Positions 24,969 to 33,550 of a stretch of 64,000 nt of DNA are shown here, piece after piece (position 1 is the first letter of the stretch; each line of letters opens with the position of its first letter). A program made the translations under genes and the position numbers. Location of the stretch: the NCBI RefSeq assembly GCF_032121415.1, contig NZ_CP135079.1, positions 4,712,001 through 4,776,000 of the forward strand, given 5' to 3'. The DNA comes from Streptomyces parvus (GTDB taxonomy: Bacteria > Actinomycetota > Actinomycetes > Streptomycetales > Streptomycetaceae). The notes beneath the pieces were generated by a model. The model saw nothing but the letters and a program-made list of their open reading frames with translations, made no database searches and had not been told where the DNA came from.

Positions 24969-27388
24969 TACTGGCAGGCCTCGCAGGACTCGGGGTTTTC
25001 CAGGGAGCAGGCGATGGCGTCCGCGTCGGGCGCCTGCGCCTGCTGTACGGGAATGGGGGCGGCGGACGCCTGGCCGGACGCGGCACGGGCGATCCTGGTC
25101 GCCGGGCGCGAACGCAGGTAGTACGTCGTCTTCAGCCCCTGCTTCCAGGCGTACGCGTACATCGAGGAGAGCTTGCCGATCGTCGGCGTCTCCAGGAACA
25201 GGTTGAGCGACTGGCTCTGGTCCAGGAACGGCGTACGGGCCGCCGCCATGTCGATCAGCCCGCGCTGCGGGATCTCCCACGCCGTGCGGTACAGCGCCCG
25301 CACGTCCTCGGGGATCCAGGCGAAGCCCTGCACGGAGCCACTGGCCTCGCGCAGCGCCTCACGGGTGCGGGCGTCCCACACGCCGAGCTTCTTCAGCTCG
25401 TCCACCAGGTAGGCGTTGACCTGGAGGAACTCACCGCTGAGCGTCTCGCGCTTGAACAGGTTGGAGACCTGCGGCTCGATGCACTCGTACACGCCCGCGA
25501 TCGAGGCGATCGTCGCGGTCGGCGCGATGGCGAGCAGCAGGGAGTTGCGCATGCCGGTCTTCGCGATCCGGGCGCGCAGGGCGTCCCAGCGCTCCGGCCA
25601 GTTCAGCTCGGTGGCGTAGTGGTCGGGGTGCAGCGCTCCGCGCGCGGCACGCGTCTGCGACCACGCCGGCAGCGGGCCCGAGCGCTCGGCGAGGTCGCAG
25701 GACGCCTCGTACGCGGCCAGCATGATCCGCTCGGAGATCTTCGTGGAGAGCGCGCGGGCCTCGGGGGAGTCGAAGGGCAGGCGCAGCTGGAAGAAGACGT
25801 CCTGGAGGCCCATCGCGCCCAGCCCCACCGGCCGCCAGCGGGAGTTGGAGCGCCCGGCCTGCTCGGTCGGGTAGAAGTTGATGTCGACGACCCGGTCCAG
25901 GAAGGTCACCGCCGTACGGACGGTGGAGTCCAGGCGCTCCCAGTCGATCGAGCCGTTCGCGACGAACGCGCCCAGGTTGACCGAGCCCAGGTTGCAGACG
26001 GCCGTCTCGCCGTCGTCGGTGACCTCCAGGATCTCCGTGCACAGGTTCGACGAGTGCACGACCCGGCCCGGCTCGGCGGTCTGGTTGGCGGTCCGGTTGG
26101 AGGCGTCCTTGAACGTCATCCAGCCCTGGCCGGTCTGCGCGAGGGTCCGCATCATCCGGCCGTACAGCTCGCGCGCCGGCATCGTCTTGCGGGCCAGGCC
26201 CTCGGCCTCGGCGGCGCGGTAGGCGGCGTCGAACGCGTCGCCCCACAGGTCGACCAGCTCGGGCACGTCCGCCGGGGAGAACAGCGACCACTCGGTGTCC
26301 GCGTCGACCCGGCGCATGAACTCGTCCGGGATCCAGTGGGCCAGGTTCAGGTTGTGCGTACGCCGCTGGTCCTCACCGGTGTTGTCGCGGAGCTCCAGGA
26401 ACTCCTCGATGTCCGCGTGCCAGGTCTCCAGGTAGACCGCCGCGGCGCCCTTGCGCCGGCCGCCCTGGTTCACCGCAGCCACGGAGGCGTCCAGCGTCTT
26501 GAGGAACGGCACGATGCCGTTGGAGTGCCCGTTGGTGCCCCGGATCAGCGAACCCCGGGCGCGGATGCGGGAGTACGACAGGCCGATGCCGCCCGCGTGC
26601 TTCGAGAGCCGCGCCACCTGGTGGTAGCGGTCGTAGATCGAGTCCAGCTCGTCCTTCGGCGAGTCCAGCAGATAGCAGGAGGACATCTGCGGGTGCCGCG
26701 TACCGGAGTTGAAGAGGGTGGGTGAGGAGGGGAGGTAGTCCAGCTTGCTCATCAGCCCGTAGAGCGCGGCGACCTCGTCCAGCGCCCGAGCCGACTCGTC
26801 CTCGGCGAGGCCCGCGGCCACCCGCAGCATGAAGTGCTGCGGGGTCTCGATGACCTGGCGGGTGATCGGGTGGCGCAGCAGGTAGCGGCTGTGCAGCGTA
26901 CGGAGACCGAAGTAGCCGAAGCGGTCGTCCGCGCCCTCGGCCAGCGTCCGCTCCACCAGCTCGTCCAGCGCCTTCGCGTGCAGCTCGACGAAGGCGGCGG
27001 TGCGGTCGGCGATCAGGCCCTCGCGGTGGCCCACGGCGACCGAGGCGGAGAAGTGCGTGGCGCCCTGGCCCGCCGCCTCGTCCGCGATCGTGCGGGTCAG
27101 CAGCCGGGCGGCCAGCCGGGAGTACGCCGGGTCCTCGGAGATCAGCCCCGCGGCGGCCTCGGTGGCCAGCGAGCGCAGCTCGGCCTCGTCGGAGCGGGCG
27201 TTGCGCCCGCGCAGGGCTGCGGCGGCGACCCGGCCGGGGTCGGTGTCGGGAAGATCGACGGTGAGGTCGGTCAGGGTCCGCAGCAGGGCGGTCCCGGGTC
27301 CGTCGTCGGAGGCTTTCCCGGCCGTGGTGGACGCTGCGGACACGGCGGATTCGGTGGCTGAAACCGGATCGGCGGGCGCGATGGTCAC
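24968..27388 (-). CDS. nrdA: Class Ia ribonucleotide reductase, large (catalytic) subunit
   Basis: 806 residues from the GTG at 27388, with GAGGGAAAG upstream. The start is downstream of the riboswitch, so the longer open frame to 27682 is not coding. The R1 catalytic barrel shows the active-site cysteine blocks PQMSSCYLLD and HSSNLCTEI, the VCNLGSVNLG loop, and the C-terminal redox pair CEACQ. I see no ATP-cone at the N-terminus, which starts with a Ser/Ala-rich linker. It reduces ribonucleotides aerobically. In Streptomyces it is repressed when B12 is available and the class II enzyme can work. Confidence 0.95.
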   Translation of the reverse strand: MTIAPADPVSATESAVSAASTTAGKASDDGPGTALLRTLTDLTVDLPDTDPGRVAAAALRGRNARSDEAELRSLATEAAAGLISEDPAYSRLAARLLTRTIADEAAGQGATHFSASVAVGHREGLIADRTAAFVELHAKALDELVERTLAEGADDRFGYFGLRTLHSRYLLRHPITRQVIETPQHFMLRVAAGLAEDESARALDEVAALYGLMSKLDYLPSSPTLFNSGTRHPQMSSCYLLDSPKDELDSIYDRYHQVARLSKHAGGIGLSYSRIRARGSLIRGTNGHSNGIVPFLKTLDASVAAVNQGGRRKGAAAVYLETWHADIEEFLELRDNTGEDQRRTHNLNLAHWIPDEFMRRVDADTEWSLFSPADVPELVDLWGDAFDAAYRAAEAEGLARKTMPARELYGRMMRTLAQTGQGWMTFKDASNRTANQTAEPGRVVHSSNLCTEILEVTDDGETAVCNLGSVNLGAFVANGSIDWERLDSTVRTAVTFLDRVVDINFYPTEQAGRSNSRWRPVGLGAMGLQDVFFQLRLPFDSPEARALSTKISERIMLAAYEASCDLAERSGPLPAWSQTRAARGALHPDHYATELNWPERWDALRARIAKTGMRNSLLLAIAPTATIASIAGVYECIEPQVSNLFKRETLSGEFLQVNAYLVDELKKLGVWDARTREALREASGSVQGFAWIPEDVRALYRTAWEIPQRGLIDMAAARTPFLDQSQSLNLFLETPTIGKLSSMYAYAWKQGLKTTYYLRSRPATRIARAASGQASAAPIPVQQAQAPDADAIACSLENPESCEACQ

Positions 27389-27534
27389 TGGGCTTTCCCT
27401 CGCTCGGCTGGGGCCGGCGGAAGGAGGGGGAGCCGGGCAGCGCGAAACCCGGGGCGGGGCAGCACTGCTGACGGCGTCCACCGGCCTGTCCGCGAGGCCC
27501 GGACGTCTGGCGTCCGGTTCGGTCGAGCCGGACG

Positions 27535-27645
27535 CGCTGTCGGCAGGTCTTCGGACTTGAAGGTGCGCAAAAGCGCACTGATCACACCGTTGCGGGACAG
27601 TTCCGGATTCGCACCGGATTCCCCTGCGGCGACAGCGAAGTCGAG
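27535..27645 (-). promoter_or_regulatory. Cobalamin (B12) riboswitch in the nrdAB leader
   Basis: On the minus strand the core GGGGAATCCGGTGCGAATCC is followed by GGAACTGTCCCGC and then the B12 box AGTCCGAAGACCTGCC (plus coordinates 27542-27557). These are the hallmark conserved pieces of the adenosylcobalamin aptamer. About 150 nt separate the box from the nrdA start and should hold the expression platform. The S. coelicolor nrdABS operon has the same control. Confidence 0.93.
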
Positions 27646-27649
27646 CATA

Positions 27650-27685
27650 CATGTGGGGGCCGCCGGATGAAGCGGCCCCCACATG
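27650..27685 (-). terminator. Terminator hairpin of the acetyltransferase gene, abutting the nrd promoter
   Basis: CATGTGGGGGCCGC (27650-27663) and GCGGCCCCCACATG (27672-27685) form a perfect 14-bp stem with an 8-base loop. It ends 28 bp past the acetyltransferase stop. A TATGCT -10-like hexamer for nrdAB lies right beside it (minus strand, 27649-27644). Confidence 0.8.
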
Positions 27686-27712
27686 TTGTGTCGCGACGAT
27701 TCGGCGCGCCCC

Positions 27713-28222
27713 TCAGGAGGGAGCCTCCAGCTCCAGCCGGAAGGTCATGAGCCCTAGTCCCGGCACCGGTTCCCAGTCCCGTTCGGGGGTCCGTACGAAG
27801 CCGAGCCGACGGTAGATCCTCTGGGCTGCGAGCATGGCCGGCTGTGTCGACAGCACCAGAGCCCGCACGCCGTCGGTGGCCCGTGCGCGCTCGACGCACG
27901 CCCGCACGAGGGCCTCTCCCACCCCCCGTCCGCGCCCCTCGCGGGCCACGGCCAGCATCCGGAATTCGGCCTCGTCCGGACCGGCGATGTCGCGCCACGG
28001 GGTGCCCGGTGCGGCATACGTCACACCGCCGAGCACCGCCCCGTCCGCGTCGAGCGCGACGAGGACCTCGGCCTCGGCCGCGCGCTGTCCGACCGCCCGC
28101 AGCTTGAGCAGATACGGGTCCTGCGGGCCGTCCAGCAGACTCTCGCCGAGATACGCCTCGGCGATGATCTCGCCGAGGACGGCGTACTCGCCGGGCTCCG
28201 CCGCCCTGATCGTCAGATCCAT
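27713..28222 (-). CDS. GNAT-family N-acetyltransferase
   Basis: 169 residues. It has a single GNAT fold, with the acetyl-CoA pyrophosphate loop in MLAVAREGRGRGVGEALV (about residues 88-105) and the C-terminal motif AAQRIYRRLGFVRTPERDW. The substrate cannot be told from sequence. It lies between the lipoprotein gene (30 bp) and the nrd leader, same strand, ended by a strong hairpin. Confidence 0.88.
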   Translation of the reverse strand: MDLTIRAAEPGEYAVLGEIIAEAYLGESLLDGPQDPYLLKLRAVGQRAAEAEVLVALDADGAVLGGVTYAAPGTPWRDIAGPDEAEFRMLAVAREGRGRGVGEALVRACVERARATDGVRALVLSTQPAMLAAQRIYRRLGFVRTPERDWEPVPGLGLMTFRLELEAPS

Positions 28223-28252
28223 CAGCCGCTCGCTCCCGCGTCGGTTCCCATG

Positions 28253-28933
28253 TCAGCCACTCGCTCCCACATCGTTGTTCGGGGCGCCGTCGCCCACCGG
28301 CGGCAGGTCCCCCCGCTCGACCGGCTGCTGACCGGCGGCCTCGCCGGGCGGCGGCAGTACCTGGTCCAGCTCGTGGTCGTCGGCGCGGTGGGCGGCCAGG
28401 GCTGCCGCCCGCAGCGTCGCCCGGTCCACGTCCTGGCGTGTTCCGCTCAACGTCACGACCAGGTCGCCCTGTTCCCGGGCGTACGCGTGGCCCGACTCCG
28501 TGGCCCGGTACCACTGTTCGCCGTCCCGCTCGCAGGTCACCAGGGGCTCCCGGCCGCTGCCCGACGCGGGCCCCTCCGTGCAGTCGGCGCCGGCGTGCGG
28601 GAGGCGTTCCACCGACAGCCGGATCTGCCCGCCGTCCGGGTCGGTGTAGACGCTGCCGAACCCGTCCTCGCCGAGCACCCCGACCGACTGGCGGGCCAGG
28701 GCGTAACCCGCGGCCTCGGTCACCCACACATGCTCCGCGACGGTCTGCACGGCCCGCGCCCGCGCCTCCAGCTCCGCCCGGCCGGGCGCCGCACCGGCCG
28801 AGGAACTCCTGTCCGCCGCCGTCTGCGAGCCGGGCGCCGGCTCGGTGCCGCAGCCTGTCGCCGCCAGGGCCAGGGCCAGCGCCGTGGTCAGAAGGAGGGG
28901 CCGGAGCCGGGGCGACCGGGAGCGCGGTGTCAT
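28253..28933 (-). CDS. Putative lipoprotein
   Basis: 226 residues from the ATG at 28933 with a GAAAGGA-type ribosome-binding site. A Sec/Tat-like signal peptide (RSRSPRLRPLLLTTALALALA) ends in the lipobox LAATGC, so the mature protein should be lipid-anchored at Cys28 on the outer face of the membrane. Two further cysteines (HAGADCTEG and LVTCERDGEQW) could form a disulfide. There is no recognised domain. The Pro/Gly-rich C-terminal tail is low complexity. Confidence 0.8.
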   Translation of the reverse strand: MTPRSRSPRLRPLLLTTALALALAATGCGTEPAPGSQTAADRSSSAGAAPGRAELEARARAVQTVAEHVWVTEAAGYALARQSVGVLGEDGFGSVYTDPDGGQIRLSVERLPHAGADCTEGPASGSGREPLVTCERDGEQWYRATESGHAYAREQGDLVVTLSGTRQDVDRATLRAAALAAHRADDHELDQVLPPPGEAAGQQPVERGDLPPVGDGAPNNDVGASG

Positions 28934-29003
28934 GGGCACATCCTTTCGTACGGTGAGGGGCTCGGCGTCCCGCACGGCCACGCCCGGGGCGGGTCCACGG
29001 AAG

Positions 29004-29040
29004 GGGGCCGCCGCGCCCCTGGACGGGATGCGGCGGCCCC
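29004..29040 (-). terminator. Terminator after cstA-ybdD
   Basis: GGGGCCGCCGC (29004-29014) and GCGGCGGCCCC (29030-29040) form a perfect 11-bp stem with a 15-base loop, 16 bp past the ybdD-like stop. Confidence 0.75.
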
Positions 29041-29056
29041 GGTTCGGCCGACGGGC

Positions 29057-29260
29057 TCAGCAGCAGCGGAAGCCCTCGCGGGGATCCGCCTCGCGGGCGT
29101 CCGTGCGGCTGCGTTCGAAGGCGCGACGGGTCATCACCGGCGCGTCCGGATCGTGCGTCCTGGCGTGCGCCACATAGCGGTCGTACGCGGACTCACCGGT
29201 CAGCTCACGGACGTACCAGCGGATCCGTCCGGCCACCCGTCGTACGTCCGCGAGCGTCAT
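29057..29260 (-). CDS. ybdD: YbdD/YjiX-family small protein
   Basis: 67 residues, start overlapping the cstA stop (ATGA). The family core is visible as RIRWYVRELTGESAYDRYVAH and a C-terminal EGFRCC. YbdD/YjiX proteins are always encoded with CstA/BtsT and are needed for pyruvate or peptide uptake by the partner transporter. Translational coupling supports the same role here. Confidence 0.9.
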   Translation of the reverse strand: MTLADVRRVAGRIRWYVRELTGESAYDRYVAHARTHDPDAPVMTRRAFERSRTDAREADPREGFRCC

Positions 29261-31482
29261 GTCCGGCTCCCCGTCTCCGCCGGCTCCTTGCGGATGCCGC
29301 CCTCGGGTCCGACGCCGGCGGCGGCCAGTTCGGCCTTCTCCTCCTTGGTGGCGAAGAGCGAGGCCGGCGCGACGAGCCTGGACCCGACGTACGGCGTCTC
29401 GTGGAGCTTGACGCTCTCCGGGTCGCGGATGGCCTTGTAGCAGACCCGGCCGGCGTCCACGAGCACCACGATGATGAGGAGCGCGAACAGCGCGCTGAGC
29501 ACCCCGTCGACCGTGGAGTTGGTGACGACGGTCCGCATGTCGTCCATGGACTTGGCCGGCGCCAGCACCTCGCCCGCGTCGATGCCCGCCTGGTACTTGT
29601 CGCGCTGGGCGAAGAAGCCGACCTTCACGTCGTCGGAGAAGATCTTCTGCCAGCTCGCTGTGAGCGTGACCGCCACGTCCCAGGCGAGCGGGACCGCGGT
29701 GACCCACGCCCACTTCAGGCGGCCGGACTTGACGAGCAGGGTGGTGCAGACGGCCAGCGCGACGGCGGCCAGCAGCTGGTTGGCGATGCCGAAGAGCGGG
29801 AAGAGCTGGTTGATGCCGCCCAGCGGGTCGTGCACGCCGACCCAGAGGAAGTAGCCCCAGCCGCCGACCACGACGGCACTGGCGAACCAGACGCCCGGCT
29901 TCCAGCTGACCTCGCGGAACGGCTTGTAGGCGTTGCCCAGCATGTCCTGGAGCATGAAGCGCCCGACCCGGGTGCCCGCGTCCACCGTCGTGAGGATGAA
30001 GAGCGCCTCGAACATGATGGCGAAGTGGTACCAGAACGCCTTCATGGCGGTTCCGCCGACCACCGCGGAGAAGATCTCCGCCATACCCAGCGCGAACGTG
30101 GGCGCACCGCCGGTCCGGGAGAGCAGGCTCGCCTCCTCGACGTCCTTCGCGGCCTGGGCCAGGGCGTCCGGGGTGATGGTGAAGCCGAAGTCGGCCACGG
30201 CCTGCGAGGCGGACTGGACGCTGTCGCCGATCACGCCGACGGGCGCGTTGATGGCGAAGTAGAGGCCGGGGTCGATGATGCAGGCGGCGATCATCGCCAT
30301 GATCGCGACGAACGACTCGACCAGCATGGCGCCGTAGCCGATCATCCGGATCTGCGTCTCCTTCTGGACCATCTTCGGCGTGGTGCCCGAGGAGACCAGG
30401 GAGTGGAAGCCGGAGAGCGCGCCGCAGGCGATGGTGATGAAGACGAACGGGAACATCGAGCCGGCGAAGACCGGGCCCGAGCCGCTGGAGGCGAAGTCGG
30501 TGACCGCGGGCATCTTCAGGGTCGGCAGCGCGACGACCACGCCCACCGCCAGCAGCCCGATCGTGCCCACCTTCATGAAGGTGGAGAGGTAGTCGCGCGG
30601 GGCCAGCAGCAGCCACACGGGGAGCACGGAGGCCAGGAACCCGTACGCGATCATCCAGATGACCAGCGTGCCCGGCTCCAGCGTGAAGAAGTCCGCCCAG
30701 GACGACTCGGCGACCCAGCCGCCCGAGACGATCGCGAGCAGCAGCAGCGCGACGCCTATGAGGGAGACCTCGCTGACCTTGCCGGGCCGCAGGATACGCA
30801 GATAGACGCCCATGAAGAGGGCGATCGGGATCGTCATGCCGATGGAGAAGACGCCCCACGGCGAGTGCGCGAGCGCGTTCACGATGACCAGCGCGAGGAC
30901 CGCGAGCAGGATGATCATGATGATGAAGACCGCGACCAGGGCGGCGATCCCGCCGACCGGGCCGATCTCGTCGCGCGCCATCTGACCGAGCGAACGGCCG
31001 TTGCGGCGGGTCGAGAAGAAGAGCGTCACCATGTCCTGGACGGCGCCGGCGAAGATGACGCCGACGACGAGCCAGATCGTGCCGGGCAGATACCCCATCT
31101 GGGCGGCGAGCACGGGCCCGACCAGCGGACCCGCTCCGGCGATGGCGGCGAAGTGGTGGCCGAACAGCACCCGTCGGTCGGTGGGATGGAAGTCGACACC
31201 GTTGTCCAGCCGTTCGGCCGGGGTCGCGCGGTTCTTGTCGGTCTTCAGCACCCGGTTGGCGATGAACCGGGAGTAGAAGCGGTACGCGATGGCATACGAA
31301 CCGAGGGCCGCCGCCAGCATCCAGGCGGCGGATACCTCCTCACCCCGCGAGAGCGCGAGGGTGGCCCAGCCGATGGCGCCGGCCAGGGCCACCAGGCTCC
31401 AGACGGCTATGGACTTCGGGGTCGGTCCGCGCTGCCCCGTAGCTGGTGAGACAGGTGGTGCTGGTGTGGGCGATTCCGCCAT
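29257..31482 (-). CDS. cstA: Carbon starvation protein A (CstA/BtsT) transporter
   Basis: 741 residues from the ATG at 31482. It has about 16-18 transmembrane helices. The N-terminal CstA domain includes DKNRATPAERLDNGVDFHPT, GHHFAAIAGAGPLVGPVLAA and DMVTLFFSTRRNGRSLGQ. The C-terminal CstA_5TM domain includes GGINQLFPLFGIANQLLAAV. CstA proteins import peptides or pyruvate. It forms an overlapping operon with the ybdD-like gene. Confidence 0.94.
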   Translation of the reverse strand: MAESPTPAPPVSPATGQRGPTPKSIAVWSLVALAGAIGWATLALSRGEEVSAAWMLAAALGSYAIAYRFYSRFIANRVLKTDKNRATPAERLDNGVDFHPTDRRVLFGHHFAAIAGAGPLVGPVLAAQMGYLPGTIWLVVGVIFAGAVQDMVTLFFSTRRNGRSLGQMARDEIGPVGGIAALVAVFIIMIILLAVLALVIVNALAHSPWGVFSIGMTIPIALFMGVYLRILRPGKVSEVSLIGVALLLLAIVSGGWVAESSWADFFTLEPGTLVIWMIAYGFLASVLPVWLLLAPRDYLSTFMKVGTIGLLAVGVVVALPTLKMPAVTDFASSGSGPVFAGSMFPFVFITIACGALSGFHSLVSSGTTPKMVQKETQIRMIGYGAMLVESFVAIMAMIAACIIDPGLYFAINAPVGVIGDSVQSASQAVADFGFTITPDALAQAAKDVEEASLLSRTGGAPTFALGMAEIFSAVVGGTAMKAFWYHFAIMFEALFILTTVDAGTRVGRFMLQDMLGNAYKPFREVSWKPGVWFASAVVVGGWGYFLWVGVHDPLGGINQLFPLFGIANQLLAAVALAVCTTLLVKSGRLKWAWVTAVPLAWDVAVTLTASWQKIFSDDVKVGFFAQRDKYQAGIDAGEVLAPAKSMDDMRTVVTNSTVDGVLSALFALLIIVVLVDAGRVCYKAIRDPESVKLHETPYVGSRLVAPASLFATKEEKAELAAAGVGPEGGIRKEPAETGSRT

Positions 31483-31644
31483 GTGGTGCTCCGTCCCCTC
31501 GCTGATCACCGGTGCGATGGGCAGGAAATCTATGGGACGCGTCCGGCCAGCGTCACCCCCTGTCCGCATTGCGGTCCGGCAACGGTGATGTGTCGCAACA
31601 GGACACGGGCAGCGCGTTGACCCGGTTCACCCGGTGCGGCCCGG

Positions 31645-32634
31645 TCAGACCCAGCCCCGCCGGGCCGCCTCGGCGCCCGCCTGGAATCTGCTGCGGGCCT
31701 GCATCCGGGCCGTCAGCTCCGCGTTCATCCGGCGCACGGTGCGCAGGGACACCCCCAGGCGGCGGGCGGCGGTCGCGTCCGTGTGCCCCTTCGCCAGCAG
31801 CGACAGCAACTCGTCCTCCTGCGGGGTCAGCCCGTTGCCGTCGCGGGCGGGAGCGGAGCCGAGCGGGGTGGCGTCCGCCCACAGCTGCTCGAACAGCATC
31901 CGGGCCACCGCGACGGCCCCCTTGCTGCGCAACTCCAGGGCGCCCGCCCGCCCGTCGTCGGGGTCGAGCGGTACCAGCGCGACCTCACCGTCGACCACCA
32001 CCATCACCAGCGGTAGCGTCGGCAGCGTCCGGCTCTCCGCGCCGAGCGACCCCAGCCGGTTCACATAGCGCAGGGTGGGCGGGTCGTTGCGGAAGCTGTC
32101 CTGGTAGATGCTGCGCAGCCGCACCCCGCGCTCCAGCGCCCGCCGGTCCAGCGGCCAACTCGCCTCCAGCGTGTCCGGGGACTGCGCGCCGCCGGGCAGC
32201 AGCGAGAGGCACTCCGCCCTGGCCAGCTCGGCCAGTTCGGTCAGCCGCTCGCGGACCGCGTCGAGCCCCTCCAGCCGTTTGACGACGTCGAAGCCGCCCG
32301 CCCGCCGTCCCCGGTCCGTGGTGAGGGCCGACATCGCGTCCCTGGCCACTTCAAGTCCGCGCTGCTGCCGGGCCAGTTCCGCCTCCCGGCGGGAGAGGAG
32401 GAACGGCAGGCTGGCCGCCGGATCCAGGGCCCGGAAGACCGGCGGGCCCTGCTCCGTACCGCTGGGGCCGTCGTCCAGCAGACACAGCTCGGCCAACTGG
32501 TCCAGGGCCCGGCGCACATCCTCCTCGCTCCGCCCCAGCCGCGCCACGATCTCGTCGAACCGCAGCTCCGGTTCCTCCAGGACGAGCCGGTAGACCAGCT
32601 CCGTCCGCGCGTCCAGCCCCAGCACCTCTAACAT
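31645..32634 (-). CDS. TrmB/LuxR-type transcriptional regulator
   Basis: 329 residues from the ATG at 32634 with GGGGAG upstream. The N-terminal TrmB-like winged helix lies at about residues 1-65 (RTELVYRLVLEEPELRFDEI, RSEEDVRRALDQLAEL). A central effector region contains VKRLEGLDAVRERLTELAE. A C-terminal LuxR-type HTH follows at about 265-315 (LTPQEDELLSLLAKGHTDAT, RRLGVSLRTVRRMNAELT). There is no receiver domain. Such stand-alone regulators often flank secondary-metabolite genes in Streptomyces. It is divergent from the accessory cluster, and a DasR-like operator lies about 95 bp upstream. Confidence 0.87.
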   Translation of the reverse strand: MLEVLGLDARTELVYRLVLEEPELRFDEIVARLGRSEEDVRRALDQLAELCLLDDGPSGTEQGPPVFRALDPAASLPFLLSRREAELARQQRGLEVARDAMSALTTDRGRRAGGFDVVKRLEGLDAVRERLTELAELARAECLSLLPGGAQSPDTLEASWPLDRRALERGVRLRSIYQDSFRNDPPTLRYVNRLGSLGAESRTLPTLPLVMVVVDGEVALVPLDPDDGRAGALELRSKGAVAVARMLFEQLWADATPLGSAPARDGNGLTPQEDELLSLLAKGHTDATAARRLGVSLRTVRRMNAELTARMQARSRFQAGAEAARRGWV

Positions 32635-33033
32635 CCCTGGCTCCCCCGCCGATGTCACGCCGTCCCCGCACGCCGGTGCGGGGCGTCCCTTCAGCACCGG
32701 CGCGAGTGTAGGGGTGGGGCGTTGTGAAGGTATAGACCAGGTCCACGGGGTGGATGGGCCCAGGAGCGCGCGCGTGGCCGGAAACGCCGAGGCCCGCCGG
32801 CGGCCGGAAGGCACCGCGACGGCGGGGGCGGATGGCCGCAAGGTGTCAGGCAGTCACCTGCCACCATCGCATCGTCCCAGGCCGCGGGCCCCGAAAGCGC
32901 GTTCCCCCGGCTGGCACTCTGCTGCCCCGCAGCTTTCGGCCACCCGGTAACCGTGGCCCCCCGCACGGCGATGGCGACAGGATCTGGCCGTCACAAGCCA
33001 TTCACACACCGCTACGTTCCGAGGAGTTTCCCC
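32635..33033. other. 399-bp intergenic region between regulator and accessory cluster
   Basis: No convincing gene. It contains the DasR-like palindrome at 32726-32741, a GC-rich stretch without strong hairpins, and a GAGGAG ribosome-binding site at 33021-33026 serving the ATG at 33034. It must hold the divergent promoters of the regulator and of the cluster, but I cannot pick convincing -10/-35 pairs. Confidence 0.6.
32726..32741. promoter_or_regulatory. DasR-like operator (dre) upstream of the TrmB/LuxR regulator
   Basis: GAAGGTATAGACCAGG has the core GGTATAGACCA, which is identical to the core of the dre before nagB (51828-51843). It matches 10 of 16 positions of the dre consensus ACTGGTCTAGACCACT. 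It is about 92 bp upstream of the regulator start. Confidence 0.5.
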
Positions 33034-33550
33034 ATGCGGGCGTTCCCCCTCCCTGCCCTTCACCACACGTCGGCCGCCGCCGCCCGCGCCCTTCCGGCGG
33101 CGGCCCTGTGCGCCGCGGCGGCCCGGGACGGCTTCTCCTGGGGGTGACCCCGGAGAACGGGACGCCTCCGTGTTCCTGGTGACGGCGCTCCTCGTGCGCG
33201 CCGGGCCCCCGCGCCCCGACCGGTGGACGGCCCGGGACCTGGCCCGCTGGCTGCGCTCCCGCCACCTCCGGGCCGGACCGCACACACCCGGACCGGTCCA
33301 CATGTACGTCGTCGAGGGCCCGGACGGCACGGTCCGCGCCGCGCTGTACATGGAGAGCCCCGACCCCGTCCACGCCGAACTGGCCGCGCTGGAACACCTC
33401 CTGGCGGCCCTGAGCGCCGCCCGGCCCTCCTCGCTGGACTGGCGGCCCGCCGCACTCGGCGGCGTCTCGGCCCGCCCGGGCCCGCACCGCCTCCCCGAAC
33501 CGAAAGGACCGGACCCGCCATGCCACGGGAGCGCCCCTCCGTGTCAGTGA
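33034..33550 (+). pseudogene. Small protein at the head of the accessory cluster, split by a +1 frameshift
   Basis: An ATG at 33034 with GAGGAG seven bases upstream opens an Ala-rich frame that stops at 33147. The next frame, open from before 33122, continues through FLVTALLVRAGPPRPDRWTA and MYVVEGPDGTVRAALYMESP to 33550. Removing one G from the G5 run at 33140-33144 joins them into a 171-residue protein reading ...RDGFSWGDPGERDASVFLV... Both halves have coding-like GC3. The downstream half could also be translated alone from the GTG at 33170. Its 3' end overlaps the glycosyltransferase by 31 bp. Function unknown. Confidence 0.55.

Noticed and set aside
27389..27682. N-terminal extension of nrdA to 27682
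   Set aside because: This stretch is the cobalamin riboswitch leader on the same strand. The GTG at 27388 has the ribosome-binding site.
27582..28727. 381-codon minus-strand frame over the acetyltransferase and lipoprotein genes
   Set aside because: It is an out-of-frame shadow of two real genes, and its N-terminal half is Arg/Gly-rich nonsense with no ribosome-binding site.
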